Source of the DNA: 34-65-8 sp964516135
Lineage (GTDB): Bacteria; Pseudomonadota; Alphaproteobacteria; Sphingomonadales; Sphingomonadaceae
DNA: 64,000 nucleotides
Assembly (NCBI GenBank): GCA_964516135.1
Contig: CAZEWN010000018.1
Coordinates: 13,565 to 77,564, forward strand
Reading direction: 5' to 3'
In this document: piece after piece, positions 48,414-55,999 of the stretch
Position numbering within the stretch: position 1 is the first letter of the stretch
How the letters are laid out: each line of letters starts with the position of its first letter
Position numbers and translations under genes: made by a program
Notes under the pieces: generated by a model
Told to the model about the DNA's origin: nothing
The model's database searches: none
What the model saw: only the letters and a program-made list of their open reading frames with translations

Positions 48414-48908
48414 TCAGCGGGCGAGCCGCGCGCAGCCGATTGTCGCGGCATCAAGCGCACTCGCGACCCCTTCGAGGCGGTAGCGGTCGGTAAAGCGGTT
48501 GCCGCGCGCGTCAGTGGCGCTGATCGACAATGAACCTGACGACCGCATCGCTGCGATAATGGCCGCGTCCATTGCCCGGTCGCGCGCCCATGCATCCCCG
48601 CCACCGCCGGTAAGCTCGAACCGCTGATCGCCGAGCGCAAGCCGGATCGCGGGTCGATCGCCAAGTTCACGCGAGAGGCGGAAATGAACCTGACCGCGTA
48701 TCGCGCGGCGCGGCCAGCTACCCACGCTTGCGTACGGTTGATGGTCGCGACGCGCGCTGCTGGGCTGAGCTTTAGCGATGGCATAGCAGCGCGGTACGCG
48801 CGGGTCGCGGAACGCGCCCCATTCAGCGAACATGCCCAGGCTTTCGCGCGCGGACACCGGCGCCGCCATCGCGGCCAGCACGAGCAGGAACGCCCCGTAC
48901 CTAAGCAT
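48414..48908 (-). CDS. Secreted hypothetical protein
   Basis: The 164-residue product has a signal peptide (1-20, ending VSA) and FAEWGAFRDPRVPRCYAIAKAQ, a stretch typical of a small alphaproteobacterial secreted family close to the invasion-associated locus B group. Two Cys are present (CYAIA and GCARL near the end) and may form a disulfide. Function unknown. ATG 48908 overlaps the greB stop by eight bases, so it is translated behind greB. Confidence 0.7.
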   Translation of the reverse strand: MLRYGAFLLVLAAMAAPVSARESLGMFAEWGAFRDPRVPRCYAIAKAQPSSARRDHQPYASVGSWPRRAIRGQVHFRLSRELGDRPAIRLALGDQRFELTGGGGDAWARDRAMDAAIIAAMRSSGSLSISATDARGNRFTDRYRLEGVASALDAATIGCARLAR

Positions 48909-49380
48909 AACCCACCGCGATAACTTCCCATTCCTTCGTGCCCGAGGGCAGCGCGACGGTCCGTACATCACCGATCGCCGCACCGCGCAGCGCGCGAGCG
49001 AGCGGACTCGACCAGCCGATTCTGCCGGCGCCCGCATCCTGTTCGTCGTCGCCCACGATGGTGACGGTGCGTTCGGCGTCCTCCTCGTTCGCGACAGTCA
49101 CGCGGGCGCCGAAGAACACACGCGATTTGTCAGGCTGGTCCGCCGGCTCAACGACGCGGGCGGCCTTCATCCGGCGAGCAAGATGGGCAAGCTCGCGGTC
49201 GATTTCGCGCATCCGCTTGCGACCATAGATGTAGTCGCCGTTCTCGCTGCGGTCGCCGTTGCCGGCAGCCCAACTGACGATCTCGACCACTCGCGGCCGC
49301 TCGCTGCCGAGCAGGTGATCATAGCGCGCCTTTAAGGCCGCCAGTCCCGCTGGCGTGATCGGATTGCCCCCCGGCTTCAC
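48901..49380 (-). CDS. greB: Transcription elongation factor GreB
   Basis: The 159-residue protein has the coiled-coil tip GDRSENGDYIYGRKRMREIDR with the acidic pair needed for transcript cleavage, then the FKBP-like C-terminal domain with FFGARVTVANEED and GRIGWSSPLARALRG. It rescues backtracked RNA polymerase. The YIYG tip is the GreB variant rather than GreA. The GTG start (49380) lies one base after the stop of slt, so the transglycosylase, greB and the secreted gene share one transcript. Confidence 0.92.
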   Translation of the reverse strand: MKPGGNPITPAGLAALKARYDHLLGSERPRVVEIVSWAAGNGDRSENGDYIYGRKRMREIDRELAHLARRMKAARVVEPADQPDKSRVFFGARVTVANEEDAERTVTIVGDDEQDAGAGRIGWSSPLARALRGAAIGDVRTVALPSGTKEWEVIAVGYA

Positions 49381-49381
49381 G

Positions 49382-51346
49382 CTAGCGCAGGAAGTCGCGC
49401 ACCCGGCGCGGGCGGCCATAGGGCGCCTTGTCAGGGTTGAGCTGTTCGTAGACGGCGGCGTTCTCGAGCACACGGTGGACGTAAGTCCGCGTTTCGGTGA
49501 AGGGGATGCGCTCGATCCAGGTCTCCCAGTCGATTCCGCCCGACCGCGGATCGCCGTTTTCACGTAGCCACTGGTTCACCCGGCCCGGCCCAGCGTTGTA
49601 GGCTGCGATGGCGAGCGGATAGCTGCCGTTGTAGCGCGCGATCAACCGCTGGATGTGGTTCGAGCCAAGTTGCACGTTGTAGCCCGCGTCATTAATCAGC
49701 GAAGCTTCCAGGTACGTCATGCCGGCCTTCCCCGCTTCCTCGCGCGCCGTGGGCGGCATCAACTGCATCAGTCCGCGCGCGCCGGCATGGCTGATCGCGT
49801 TCTGGGCAAACTGGCTTGCCTGCCGGGCGATCGCATGGACCATGGTCCAGTCAGTTCCCGGCGGGGTTTGCAGCGTGGGAAATCCCTGGACGATAAATCC
49901 GTCGAGTCCGTCCGCCCCTGCAGCGTCGCCCAAATTGACCGCAAGATCACGGCGACCGGTTTCGCGCGCGAGTTCGGCGACCATCGCATGTTCTTCCGGG
50001 GTCGCCGCCTGCTGCGCTATCTCGCGGTAGAAGTGAATGCCTGTGCGCCACGGTGCGCCCCGCGCAACCTCGCGTACGGCATTGGTCAGCGGTGCGCCGC
50101 GAAACTGCGCGAGCTGTTCCGGCGAGGGGGTGGCCCCGGTGTTCGCGGGCGGGATGACCGGCTGGCGCCCCAGCTTGGCAAGCGCGAGCTGCCCGTAGAA
50201 CCGGTCGGGATATCGCCCCGCCATCTCGTAATAACGTTGCGCCTCGGCCTGGTTGGCAGCACGTTCGCTGGCCTTCCCGGCCCAGTAAAACCCCTTTGAG
50301 CGGGTCTGCGGCGTCTGGGCCGCGGTACCGTAGCGATAGAATAGGGGCGCAGCGGCGGCGGCGTTGCCATTGTCCCACAGTGCCTTCGTGCCGCCCAGCC
50401 ACATCAGCGACGTGTAATCATCGCGCAGGCGAAATGACATGCGCGAGATGTCCGTGCCCGGCGCGAAAAGGTCATCGACGCGGCCGGCGATCCGGGTTGC
50501 CTGGCTGGCCCCGGCGCTGCGCGCGACCTGGAGCGTCAGGGTAACGAACGCCTCGGGATCAAGCGCCGGACGGGAAAACGCCGGGCGATTTGCCAGCAGG
50601 TCGACGGCGGCGCCGGACTGGTTGGTGGTACGATAATAACGGGCGAGGTTGTAGACGTAACCCGGATCGGTGCGCGCATCCGGCGGCACCGGTGTCCCGA
50701 TGCTTTCCGGCAGGCTGCCACGGACCAGCGCCAGCCGCGCCAGATAGGTTTCGCGCATGGCGGGGGAGACATTGTTGATCAGGCGCGATGCCGCTTCGCT
50801 TTCCCCCTGCCATAGCAGCGCGTTCATTCGCGCATCGTTGTCCTCCTGCGAGAAGCGGCCCGCGAACTGGCCGAGCATGTAGGCCTCCGAAGGGGTGCTC
50901 ATTCGTCCACCCCGCCACGCGGCACGGGCGACCTCGAACGCTTCGGGCCGGTTCAGCCCACCCAGCGCCAGGGCATAGCGGGCCCGGGCCGGATTGGTCA
51001 GCGGCGGGTTGCGATCGAAGAACGCGACCAGGCGCTCCGCCCCGATCGGTTCGTCCGCCAGCGCGTTTTCCGCGCGGGTCCTGAGCAGTTCCTCACGCGG
51101 AAAACCGGGATAGGCCAGCACGAAGCCGGCGTAGGTATCGAAGCTCTCGTTCCGACGATCGGGCGAAGTCAGGTATTCCCACCGCTCCACCGCCTGGCTC
51201 ATCCGGGTCGGTGCCTGGGCGATCATCTGCGCGCGCGCCTCGTCCCAGGACGCCGCGCTTTGCGCGATTAGCGGCGCGGAAGCGGTGGCAAGCGGCGAGG
51301 CGGCGAGGGCGAGAGCGATCAGGGGCAAGCGGTCCATGCTGGACAT
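49382..51346 (-). CDS. slt: Slt-type lytic transglycosylase with altered catalytic site
   Basis: The 654-residue exported protein has the alpha-superhelical U-domain (about 30-470) and a C-terminal GH23 domain (about 500-650) with SHAGARGLMQLMPPTA, LGSNHIQRLI and AIAAYNAGPGRVNQWL. The position of the catalytic Glu, in HAIARQxSQF, is Ala510 (codon GCA at 49817-49819 on the complement, one base from GAA). The rest is intact, so it may bind glycan without cutting, or carry a sequencing error. It opens the slt-greB-secreted-protein transcript. Confidence 0.92.
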   Translation of the reverse strand: MSSMDRLPLIALALAASPLATASAPLIAQSAASWDEARAQMIAQAPTRMSQAVERWEYLTSPDRRNESFDTYAGFVLAYPGFPREELLRTRAENALADEPIGAERLVAFFDRNPPLTNPARARYALALGGLNRPEAFEVARAAWRGGRMSTPSEAYMLGQFAGRFSQEDNDARMNALLWQGESEAASRLINNVSPAMRETYLARLALVRGSLPESIGTPVPPDARTDPGYVYNLARYYRTTNQSGAAVDLLANRPAFSRPALDPEAFVTLTLQVARSAGASQATRIAGRVDDLFAPGTDISRMSFRLRDDYTSLMWLGGTKALWDNGNAAAAAPLFYRYGTAAQTPQTRSKGFYWAGKASERAANQAEAQRYYEMAGRYPDRFYGQLALAKLGRQPVIPPANTGATPSPEQLAQFRGAPLTNAVREVARGAPWRTGIHFYREIAQQAATPEEHAMVAELARETGRRDLAVNLGDAAGADGLDGFIVQGFPTLQTPPGTDWTMVHAIARQASQFAQNAISHAGARGLMQLMPPTAREEAGKAGMTYLEASLINDAGYNVQLGSNHIQRLIARYNGSYPLAIAAYNAGPGRVNQWLRENGDPRSGGIDWETWIERIPFTETRTYVHRVLENAAVYEQLNPDKAPYGRPRRVRDFLR

Positions 51347-51439
51347 CGTGTGGGGCGGCTCCTTATCAGGCGCTGAATGAAAGCGCCCACGGGTTCGATT
51401 TGTCGTGTCGAATCATGGCCAACAGCAGGACGCGTGTAA

Positions 51440-52321
51440 ATGTTTTCCGGTTCAATTCCCGCCCTTGTGACTCCATTCCGCGACGGTTCGTTCGACGAAA
51501 CCGCGTTTCGCAAGCTGGTCGACTGGCAGATTGACAACGGATCCAGCGGGCTGGTCCCTTGCGGGACGACGGGTGAGGCGTCCACACTTTCCAACGCCGA
51601 ACATCATCGCGTCATCGAGGTTTGCATCGAACAGGCTGCGGGCCGCGTACCCGTGATTGCCGGATGCGGCAGCAACGACACCATGAACGCGCTGCTGCAT
51701 ATGCAGTTTTCGCGCAAGGCCGGCGCGGCGGCTGGTCTCTGCGTCGCGCCGTACTATAATCGGCCCGGGCAGGCGGGGCTGATCGCGCATTTCAGCTACC
51801 TGGCCGAAAACAGCGAGTTGCCGATCGTTCTTTACAATGTGCCGGGTCGGACGGTTACGGATATCGAACCGGAAACCGTGTGCGAGCTGGCAAAGCGTTA
51901 CCCCGATCGGATTGTCGCCATCAAGGATGCCAGTGGCGATTTGTCGCGCGTCACCGATCACAGGATGGGGATCGGCAAACATTTCTGCCAGCTGTCGGGT
52001 GACGACGAACTGGCGCTTCCCGCCAATGCGGCGGGTTCGGTCGGCTGCATCTCTGTGACCGCGAACGTGGCTCCGGCACTGTGTGCGGAATTCCAGCAAG
52101 CCTGCGCCGCCAACGACCTGGTCAAGGCGCGTGAGCTGAACGACCGCCTTTACCCGCTGCATTACGCCATGTTCGAGGAAGCGAGTCCGGCCCCCGTGAA
52201 GTACGCGTTGAGCCGCGTTCATGACTGGCTGCTTCCCGCTGTTCGCTTGCCACTGGTGGAATGCTCCGATCGGGCAAAGGCGCTGGTCGACGACGCGCTG
52301 GCGCACGCGGGGTTGATCTGA
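51440..52321 (+). CDS. dapA: 4-Hydroxy-tetrahydrodipicolinate synthase
   Basis: The 293-residue TIM-barrel aldolase condenses pyruvate with aspartate semialdehyde in lysine and peptidoglycan biosynthesis. GTTGEASTLS, PYYNRPGQAGL, LYNVPGRTV and the Schiff-base lysine in IVAIKDASG are all present. The stop overlaps the next start (TGATG). Divergent from slt. Confidence 0.97.
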   Translation: MFSGSIPALVTPFRDGSFDETAFRKLVDWQIDNGSSGLVPCGTTGEASTLSNAEHHRVIEVCIEQAAGRVPVIAGCGSNDTMNALLHMQFSRKAGAAAGLCVAPYYNRPGQAGLIAHFSYLAENSELPIVLYNVPGRTVTDIEPETVCELAKRYPDRIVAIKDASGDLSRVTDHRMGIGKHFCQLSGDDELALPANAAGSVGCISVTANVAPALCAEFQQACAANDLVKARELNDRLYPLHYAMFEEASPAPVKYALSRVHDWLLPAVRLPLVECSDRAKALVDDALAHAGLI

Positions 52322-53610
52322 TGCGCGTCGCGCTGGCTATCGCGCCGCTCGCGCTGGCATCGTGTGCCGCGCTGCCCGACCGCGCCGACACTCTTGACGC
52401 GATCGCGCGCGACTATGTCGTGCTGCAATTGACGATCGGCGAGAAAGAGGCGGGCTATATCGACGCCTATTACGGGCCGCCCGAATTCTCGGCGCGCGCC
52501 AAGGTGGCGGCGCCGCGCGAAAGCGTGGCTGACCTGGAGGCGCGTGCCGCAACACTGCGATCGAGGGCGCAGCGCTTCGCGGACGATGGCGGACCTGGGA
52601 CCACGCTTGAGGAACGGCGGGCGCGCTTTCTCACCGCGCAACTGACGGCGGCGTTGACGCGATTGAGCATGCAACGCGGCGAAAAACTGTCTTTCGTGGA
52701 GGAGGCGCGGGGGCTGTTCGGGGTAACGCCTGAGCTCCCGCCGCTGGCAAGCTTCGAGCCGGTTCTCGCCGAGATCGAGCGACTTGTACCGGGGGAGGGC
52801 CCGTTGTGGCAGCGCTTGGAGGCCTTCAATGCCAGGTTCGACATCCCCAAGGAGCGGCTACCCGCGGTGTTCGATGCGGCAATCGCCGAATGCAAGCGAC
52901 GCACGCTCGAATACATGACCCTGCCACCGGGCGAAGCGTTTGAGATCGGTTATGTCACCGACAAGCCCTGGAGTGGCTACAATTACTACCAGGGCGATTA
53001 CCGCTCACGGATCGAAATCAACATCGACTTGCCGGTGCGGCTGAACCGGGCGGTCGACCTGGGATGTCATGAGGGATATCCGGGTCATCATGCGTACAAC
53101 GCGCTTCTCGAGAAAAACCTCGTCTGGGGCAGGGGTTGGACCGAATTTTCGGTTTATCCGCTCTATTCGCCGCAGTCGCTGATCGCCGAGGGATCGGCGA
53201 ATTTCGGCATCGACCTGGCCTTTCCGGGCGACGAGCAGCTCGTCTTCGAGACCGAGGTGCTTGCGCCACTGGCGGGTCTGCCGACCGACGGCCTCGACGA
53301 ATATCGCCGGCTGAACGGGGCAACCCGCGCTTTGGGGTCGGCGCGCTACACGATCGCTGCCCAGTACCTTGCGGGGGAAATCGACGCCGACCGTGCCCGG
53401 CTGCTGTTGCAGCAATATCAGCTGTTGTCGCCGGAGCGCGCGGCGCATTCGCTTCGCTTTATTGATACGTACCGCAGTTACATCATCAACTACGGGCTCG
53501 GCCGTGACATGGTACAGGCGAGCGTCGAACGCGCCGGCCCGGGGCAGGACGAGCGGTGGACGAAGATGATCGAATTGCTTAGCGAGCCGACGCTCCCCTC
53601 CGATCTATAG
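52321..53610 (+). CDS. DUF885 family lipoprotein (probable metallopeptidase)
   Basis: The 429-residue product starts with a lipobox (LALASC, Cys15). The zinc-type motif HEGYPGHHAYN and the flanking WSGYNYYQGDY, TEFSVYPLY, are the DUF885 signature, which is distantly related to M3-like zincins. It lacks known substrates. ATG 52321 overlaps the dapA stop, so the two are coupled. The stop lies ten bases from that of the convergent 53621 gene. Function is inferred from the motif only. Confidence 0.8.
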   Translation: MRVALAIAPLALASCAALPDRADTLDAIARDYVVLQLTIGEKEAGYIDAYYGPPEFSARAKVAAPRESVADLEARAATLRSRAQRFADDGGPGTTLEERRARFLTAQLTAALTRLSMQRGEKLSFVEEARGLFGVTPELPPLASFEPVLAEIERLVPGEGPLWQRLEAFNARFDIPKERLPAVFDAAIAECKRRTLEYMTLPPGEAFEIGYVTDKPWSGYNYYQGDYRSRIEINIDLPVRLNRAVDLGCHEGYPGHHAYNALLEKNLVWGRGWTEFSVYPLYSPQSLIAEGSANFGIDLAFPGDEQLVFETEVLAPLAGLPTDGLDEYRRLNGATRALGSARYTIAAQYLAGEIDADRARLLLQQYQLLSPERAAHSLRFIDTYRSYIINYGLGRDMVQASVERAGPGQDERWTKMIELLSEPTLPSDL

Positions 53611-53620
53611 ACGCCTTGCC

Positions 53621-54706
53621 CTAGATCACTTCGTCCTCGTCCATCAGCGGCTGGGCAGGGCCTTCCGGCTCACTCGCCATGATCGCCTCGGTGATCGACC
53701 CTATCCGCTCGCCTGCATGTTCGAGTTGGGCGACCTCGGCGATGTGAAACAGCGCGTCGCCCTGGTTCACGACTGGCAGCGTGGCGTGCCCGATCACGAT
53801 GCCGTCGATCGGACTGGTCATTTCAAGCGGATCCTCGCCGAACAGCCCGGTCACACGCGCGAGCAGGTCGCCCTTGTGGACCACGTTGCCGGACTTTCTG
53901 ATTCGATGCGTCACTCCGCCGCGCGGGGCGCGGACCCAGACCGACCGGTTCGCGCGCGCCGGAATGCCCACGGTCGTCAGCCCGTCGTCCGCCTCGATCA
54001 TGCCGATATGGGCGAGCACGCGGCAAACCCCGCTCACGCCAATGTCGATCGAGAGGCGATCGACACGCAGCGCCTCGCCCGCCTCCATTAGCAACATCGG
54101 CACTTCGTGTGCGTTTGCGAGTGCACGCATCGAACCATCGCGCAGCGGACTTTCGATGATGACCGGTGCGCCAAACGCCATCGCCAGTTCGACCAGGTAG
54201 GGATCGCCCGCCGCGATCCGGATTTGCGGCAGGTTGTAACGGTGAACTGCGGCCGAATGGATGTCGATCCCGAGTTGGCATTTGTCGATCACGTGCTCAA
54301 GGAAGCTCGCGGCAAGCTGCCCCGCGAGTGAACCCTTGCGGCTGCCGGGGAAGCTGCGGTTCAGATCGCGCCGGTCGGGCAGGTAGCGGCTATGCGCCAG
54401 GAAACCGTAGATGTTCACCGCCGGTGCCAGGATCACGGTTCCGGAGAGGCCCGCCGGGGTGAACCGCGCGGCAAGCCGCTGGATGATCGCGGTGCCGATG
54501 ATTTCGTCCCCGTGGATCGCGCCGCTGACAAATACTGTCGGCCCGTCGCGAACCCCATGGATGACGCGCAGCGCCAGGTTGGCGGAAAAGCCGGTGACCT
54601 GATGGCTGACGGGAATCGCGATGTCGCGCATCTCGCCCGGCATGACGGATTCGCCTGCAATGGCAAATGGCTGCGGCGCGGCAACGGGCGCGTCCATTGG
54701 CGGCAT
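53621..54706 (-). CDS. Succinylglutamate desuccinylase/aspartoacylase family protein
   Basis: The 361-residue protein has SGAIHGDEIIGT (zinc His and Glu), RDLNRSFPGSRKGS, and DIHSAAVHRYNLPQIRI (third zinc ligand), as in AstE/AspA-type zinc amidases. The C-terminal 120 residues form a beta-rich biotinyl-lipoyl-like domain (THRIRKSGNVVHKGDLLARV). This two-domain form hydrolyses N-acyl amino acids; substrate unknown. ATG 54706 or 54697 could start it. Convergent with DUF885, divergent from smpB. Confidence 0.83.
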   Translation of the reverse strand: MPPMDAPVAAPQPFAIAGESVMPGEMRDIAIPVSHQVTGFSANLALRVIHGVRDGPTVFVSGAIHGDEIIGTAIIQRLAARFTPAGLSGTVILAPAVNIYGFLAHSRYLPDRRDLNRSFPGSRKGSLAGQLAASFLEHVIDKCQLGIDIHSAAVHRYNLPQIRIAAGDPYLVELAMAFGAPVIIESPLRDGSMRALANAHEVPMLLMEAGEALRVDRLSIDIGVSGVCRVLAHIGMIEADDGLTTVGIPARANRSVWVRAPRGGVTHRIRKSGNVVHKGDLLARVTGLFGEDPLEMTSPIDGIVIGHATLPVVNQGDALFHIAEVAQLEHAGERIGSITEAIMASEPEGPAQPLMDEDEVI

Positions 54707-54795
54707 TCCCCTCTTTGCTCGAACCCATTCGCCACGGGCCGGATGCGGATGGCAAGCGGTTTCTTGACCTTCCCATGACTGAGCTGAGGCCCTAC

Positions 54796-55290
54796 ATGCC
54801 CGCCACCATGGCTCGCCCCAAACCTGAAACCTTCGACAAGCACAAGACCGTGGCTGAAAACCGCCGCGCGCGGTTCGATTACTCGATCGAGGACAAGTTC
54901 GAGGCCGGGCTGATGCTTCAGGGTACCGAGGTCAAGGCGTTGCGCGCGGGCGAGGCAACGATTGCCGACAGCTATGCCGAGGTGCGTGGCGAGGAGGTAT
55001 GGCTGGTGAACGCCAATATCCCTGAATTCAGCCACGGCAACCGGTTCAATCACGAGCCAAAACGCCCGCGAAAGCTGCTGCTGCATCAGCGCGAGATCGC
55101 CAAGCTGACCGGCGCGGTGGAGCGCAAGGGCATGACACTGGTTCCGCTTAGCATTTATTTCAACAAGACGGGACGGGCGAAAGTGGAACTTGCGCTGGCC
55201 AAAGGCCGTCAGGCGCAGGACAAGCGCGAATACCTCAAGGATCGTGATTGGCAACGCGACAAGGCGCGCATCATGCGCGAACGCGGGTGA
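54796..55290 (+). CDS. smpB: SsrA-binding protein SmpB
   Basis: SmpB binds tmRNA and brings it to stalled ribosomes. The 164-residue protein has the beta-barrel with ENRRARFDYSIEDKFEAGLMLQGTEVKALR, FSHGNRFNHEPKRPRKLLLH and the basic C-terminal helix KGRQAQDKREYLKDRDWQRDKARIMRERG. The start is ATG 54796 with GAGG six bases ahead; ATG 54808 would begin at MARPKP and is an alternative. No tmRNA gene is in the window. Confidence 0.95.
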   Translation: MPATMARPKPETFDKHKTVAENRRARFDYSIEDKFEAGLMLQGTEVKALRAGEATIADSYAEVRGEEVWLVNANIPEFSHGNRFNHEPKRPRKLLLHQREIAKLTGAVERKGMTLVPLSIYFNKTGRAKVELALAKGRQAQDKREYLKDRDWQRDKARIMRERG

Positions 55291-55408
55291 TTCAACGGTT
55301 GCCCATCGCCGCCGGCTTGCCCACATCGCCCGCCATGACCGTTTCGCCCCAATTGCCCAACCCGCGCTTGAATTGCCCTCGCCGCGCGAGCAAGGCGGCG
55401 TCACCACG

Positions 55409-55999
55409 ATGACCGAGCAGCGTTCCAAGACCTTCCTGGCGGATCTTATCCGCAAGCACATGCCCTCTCGCGAGGAAATGGCGGAGAACAAGTATCTTCG
55501 CCCCATCGCGCATCGTTTCCTCAGTCCGGAGCTGTGGCGCTTTACCCGGCGGTCGGTCCCCCGCGGGGTCGCGCTGGGTTTGTTCACCGCGTTTATTGTG
55601 CCGGTCGGGCAGATTTTCCTAGCCGCATTTCTCGCGCTGCCGACGCGGGCCAACGTACCGCTCGCCGCGCTGGCAACCTTCATTACCAATCCCTTCACGC
55701 TGCCGTTCTGGTTGTTGATCGCCAACCGCGTGGGGGCTTTCGTGCTGAAGATGGACGCCGCGACGACGGATGTGCTCAACCACATCTTCGCATCCGGTGA
55801 CTGGTCGATCGTGTTCGAAGCGGCGACGATCGCCGGGGTCACGATCTTCGGGTTTATCGTGCTCTCGATCGTTTCCGCGGCGATCGGCTACCTGCTCGCC
55901 GGTTTTGCCTGGCGCTTCATTATCTCCCGCAAGCGGGCGCGGCGGTTGAGGAGCATGGCGGCGCGGCTCGACGCGCGGCTCGGGGCGCGAGAGGGATGA
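55409..55999 (+). CDS. DUF2062 membrane protein
   Basis: The 196-residue protein has a basic N-terminus, LSPELWRFTRRSVPRGVALGLFTAFIVPVGQIFLAAFLAL, ALATFITNPFTLPFWLLIA and a third membrane segment. This is the DUF2062 pattern, found close to cckA in sphingomonads. It has a basic tail (RKRARRLRS). Its ATG is 55409, and its stop overlaps cckA (ATGA). Function unknown; the link to cell-cycle signalling rests on this conserved position. Confidence 0.8.
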   Translation: MTEQRSKTFLADLIRKHMPSREEMAENKYLRPIAHRFLSPELWRFTRRSVPRGVALGLFTAFIVPVGQIFLAAFLALPTRANVPLAALATFITNPFTLPFWLLIANRVGAFVLKMDAATTDVLNHIFASGDWSIVFEAATIAGVTIFGFIVLSIVSAAIGYLLAGFAWRFIISRKRARRLRSMAARLDARLGAREG

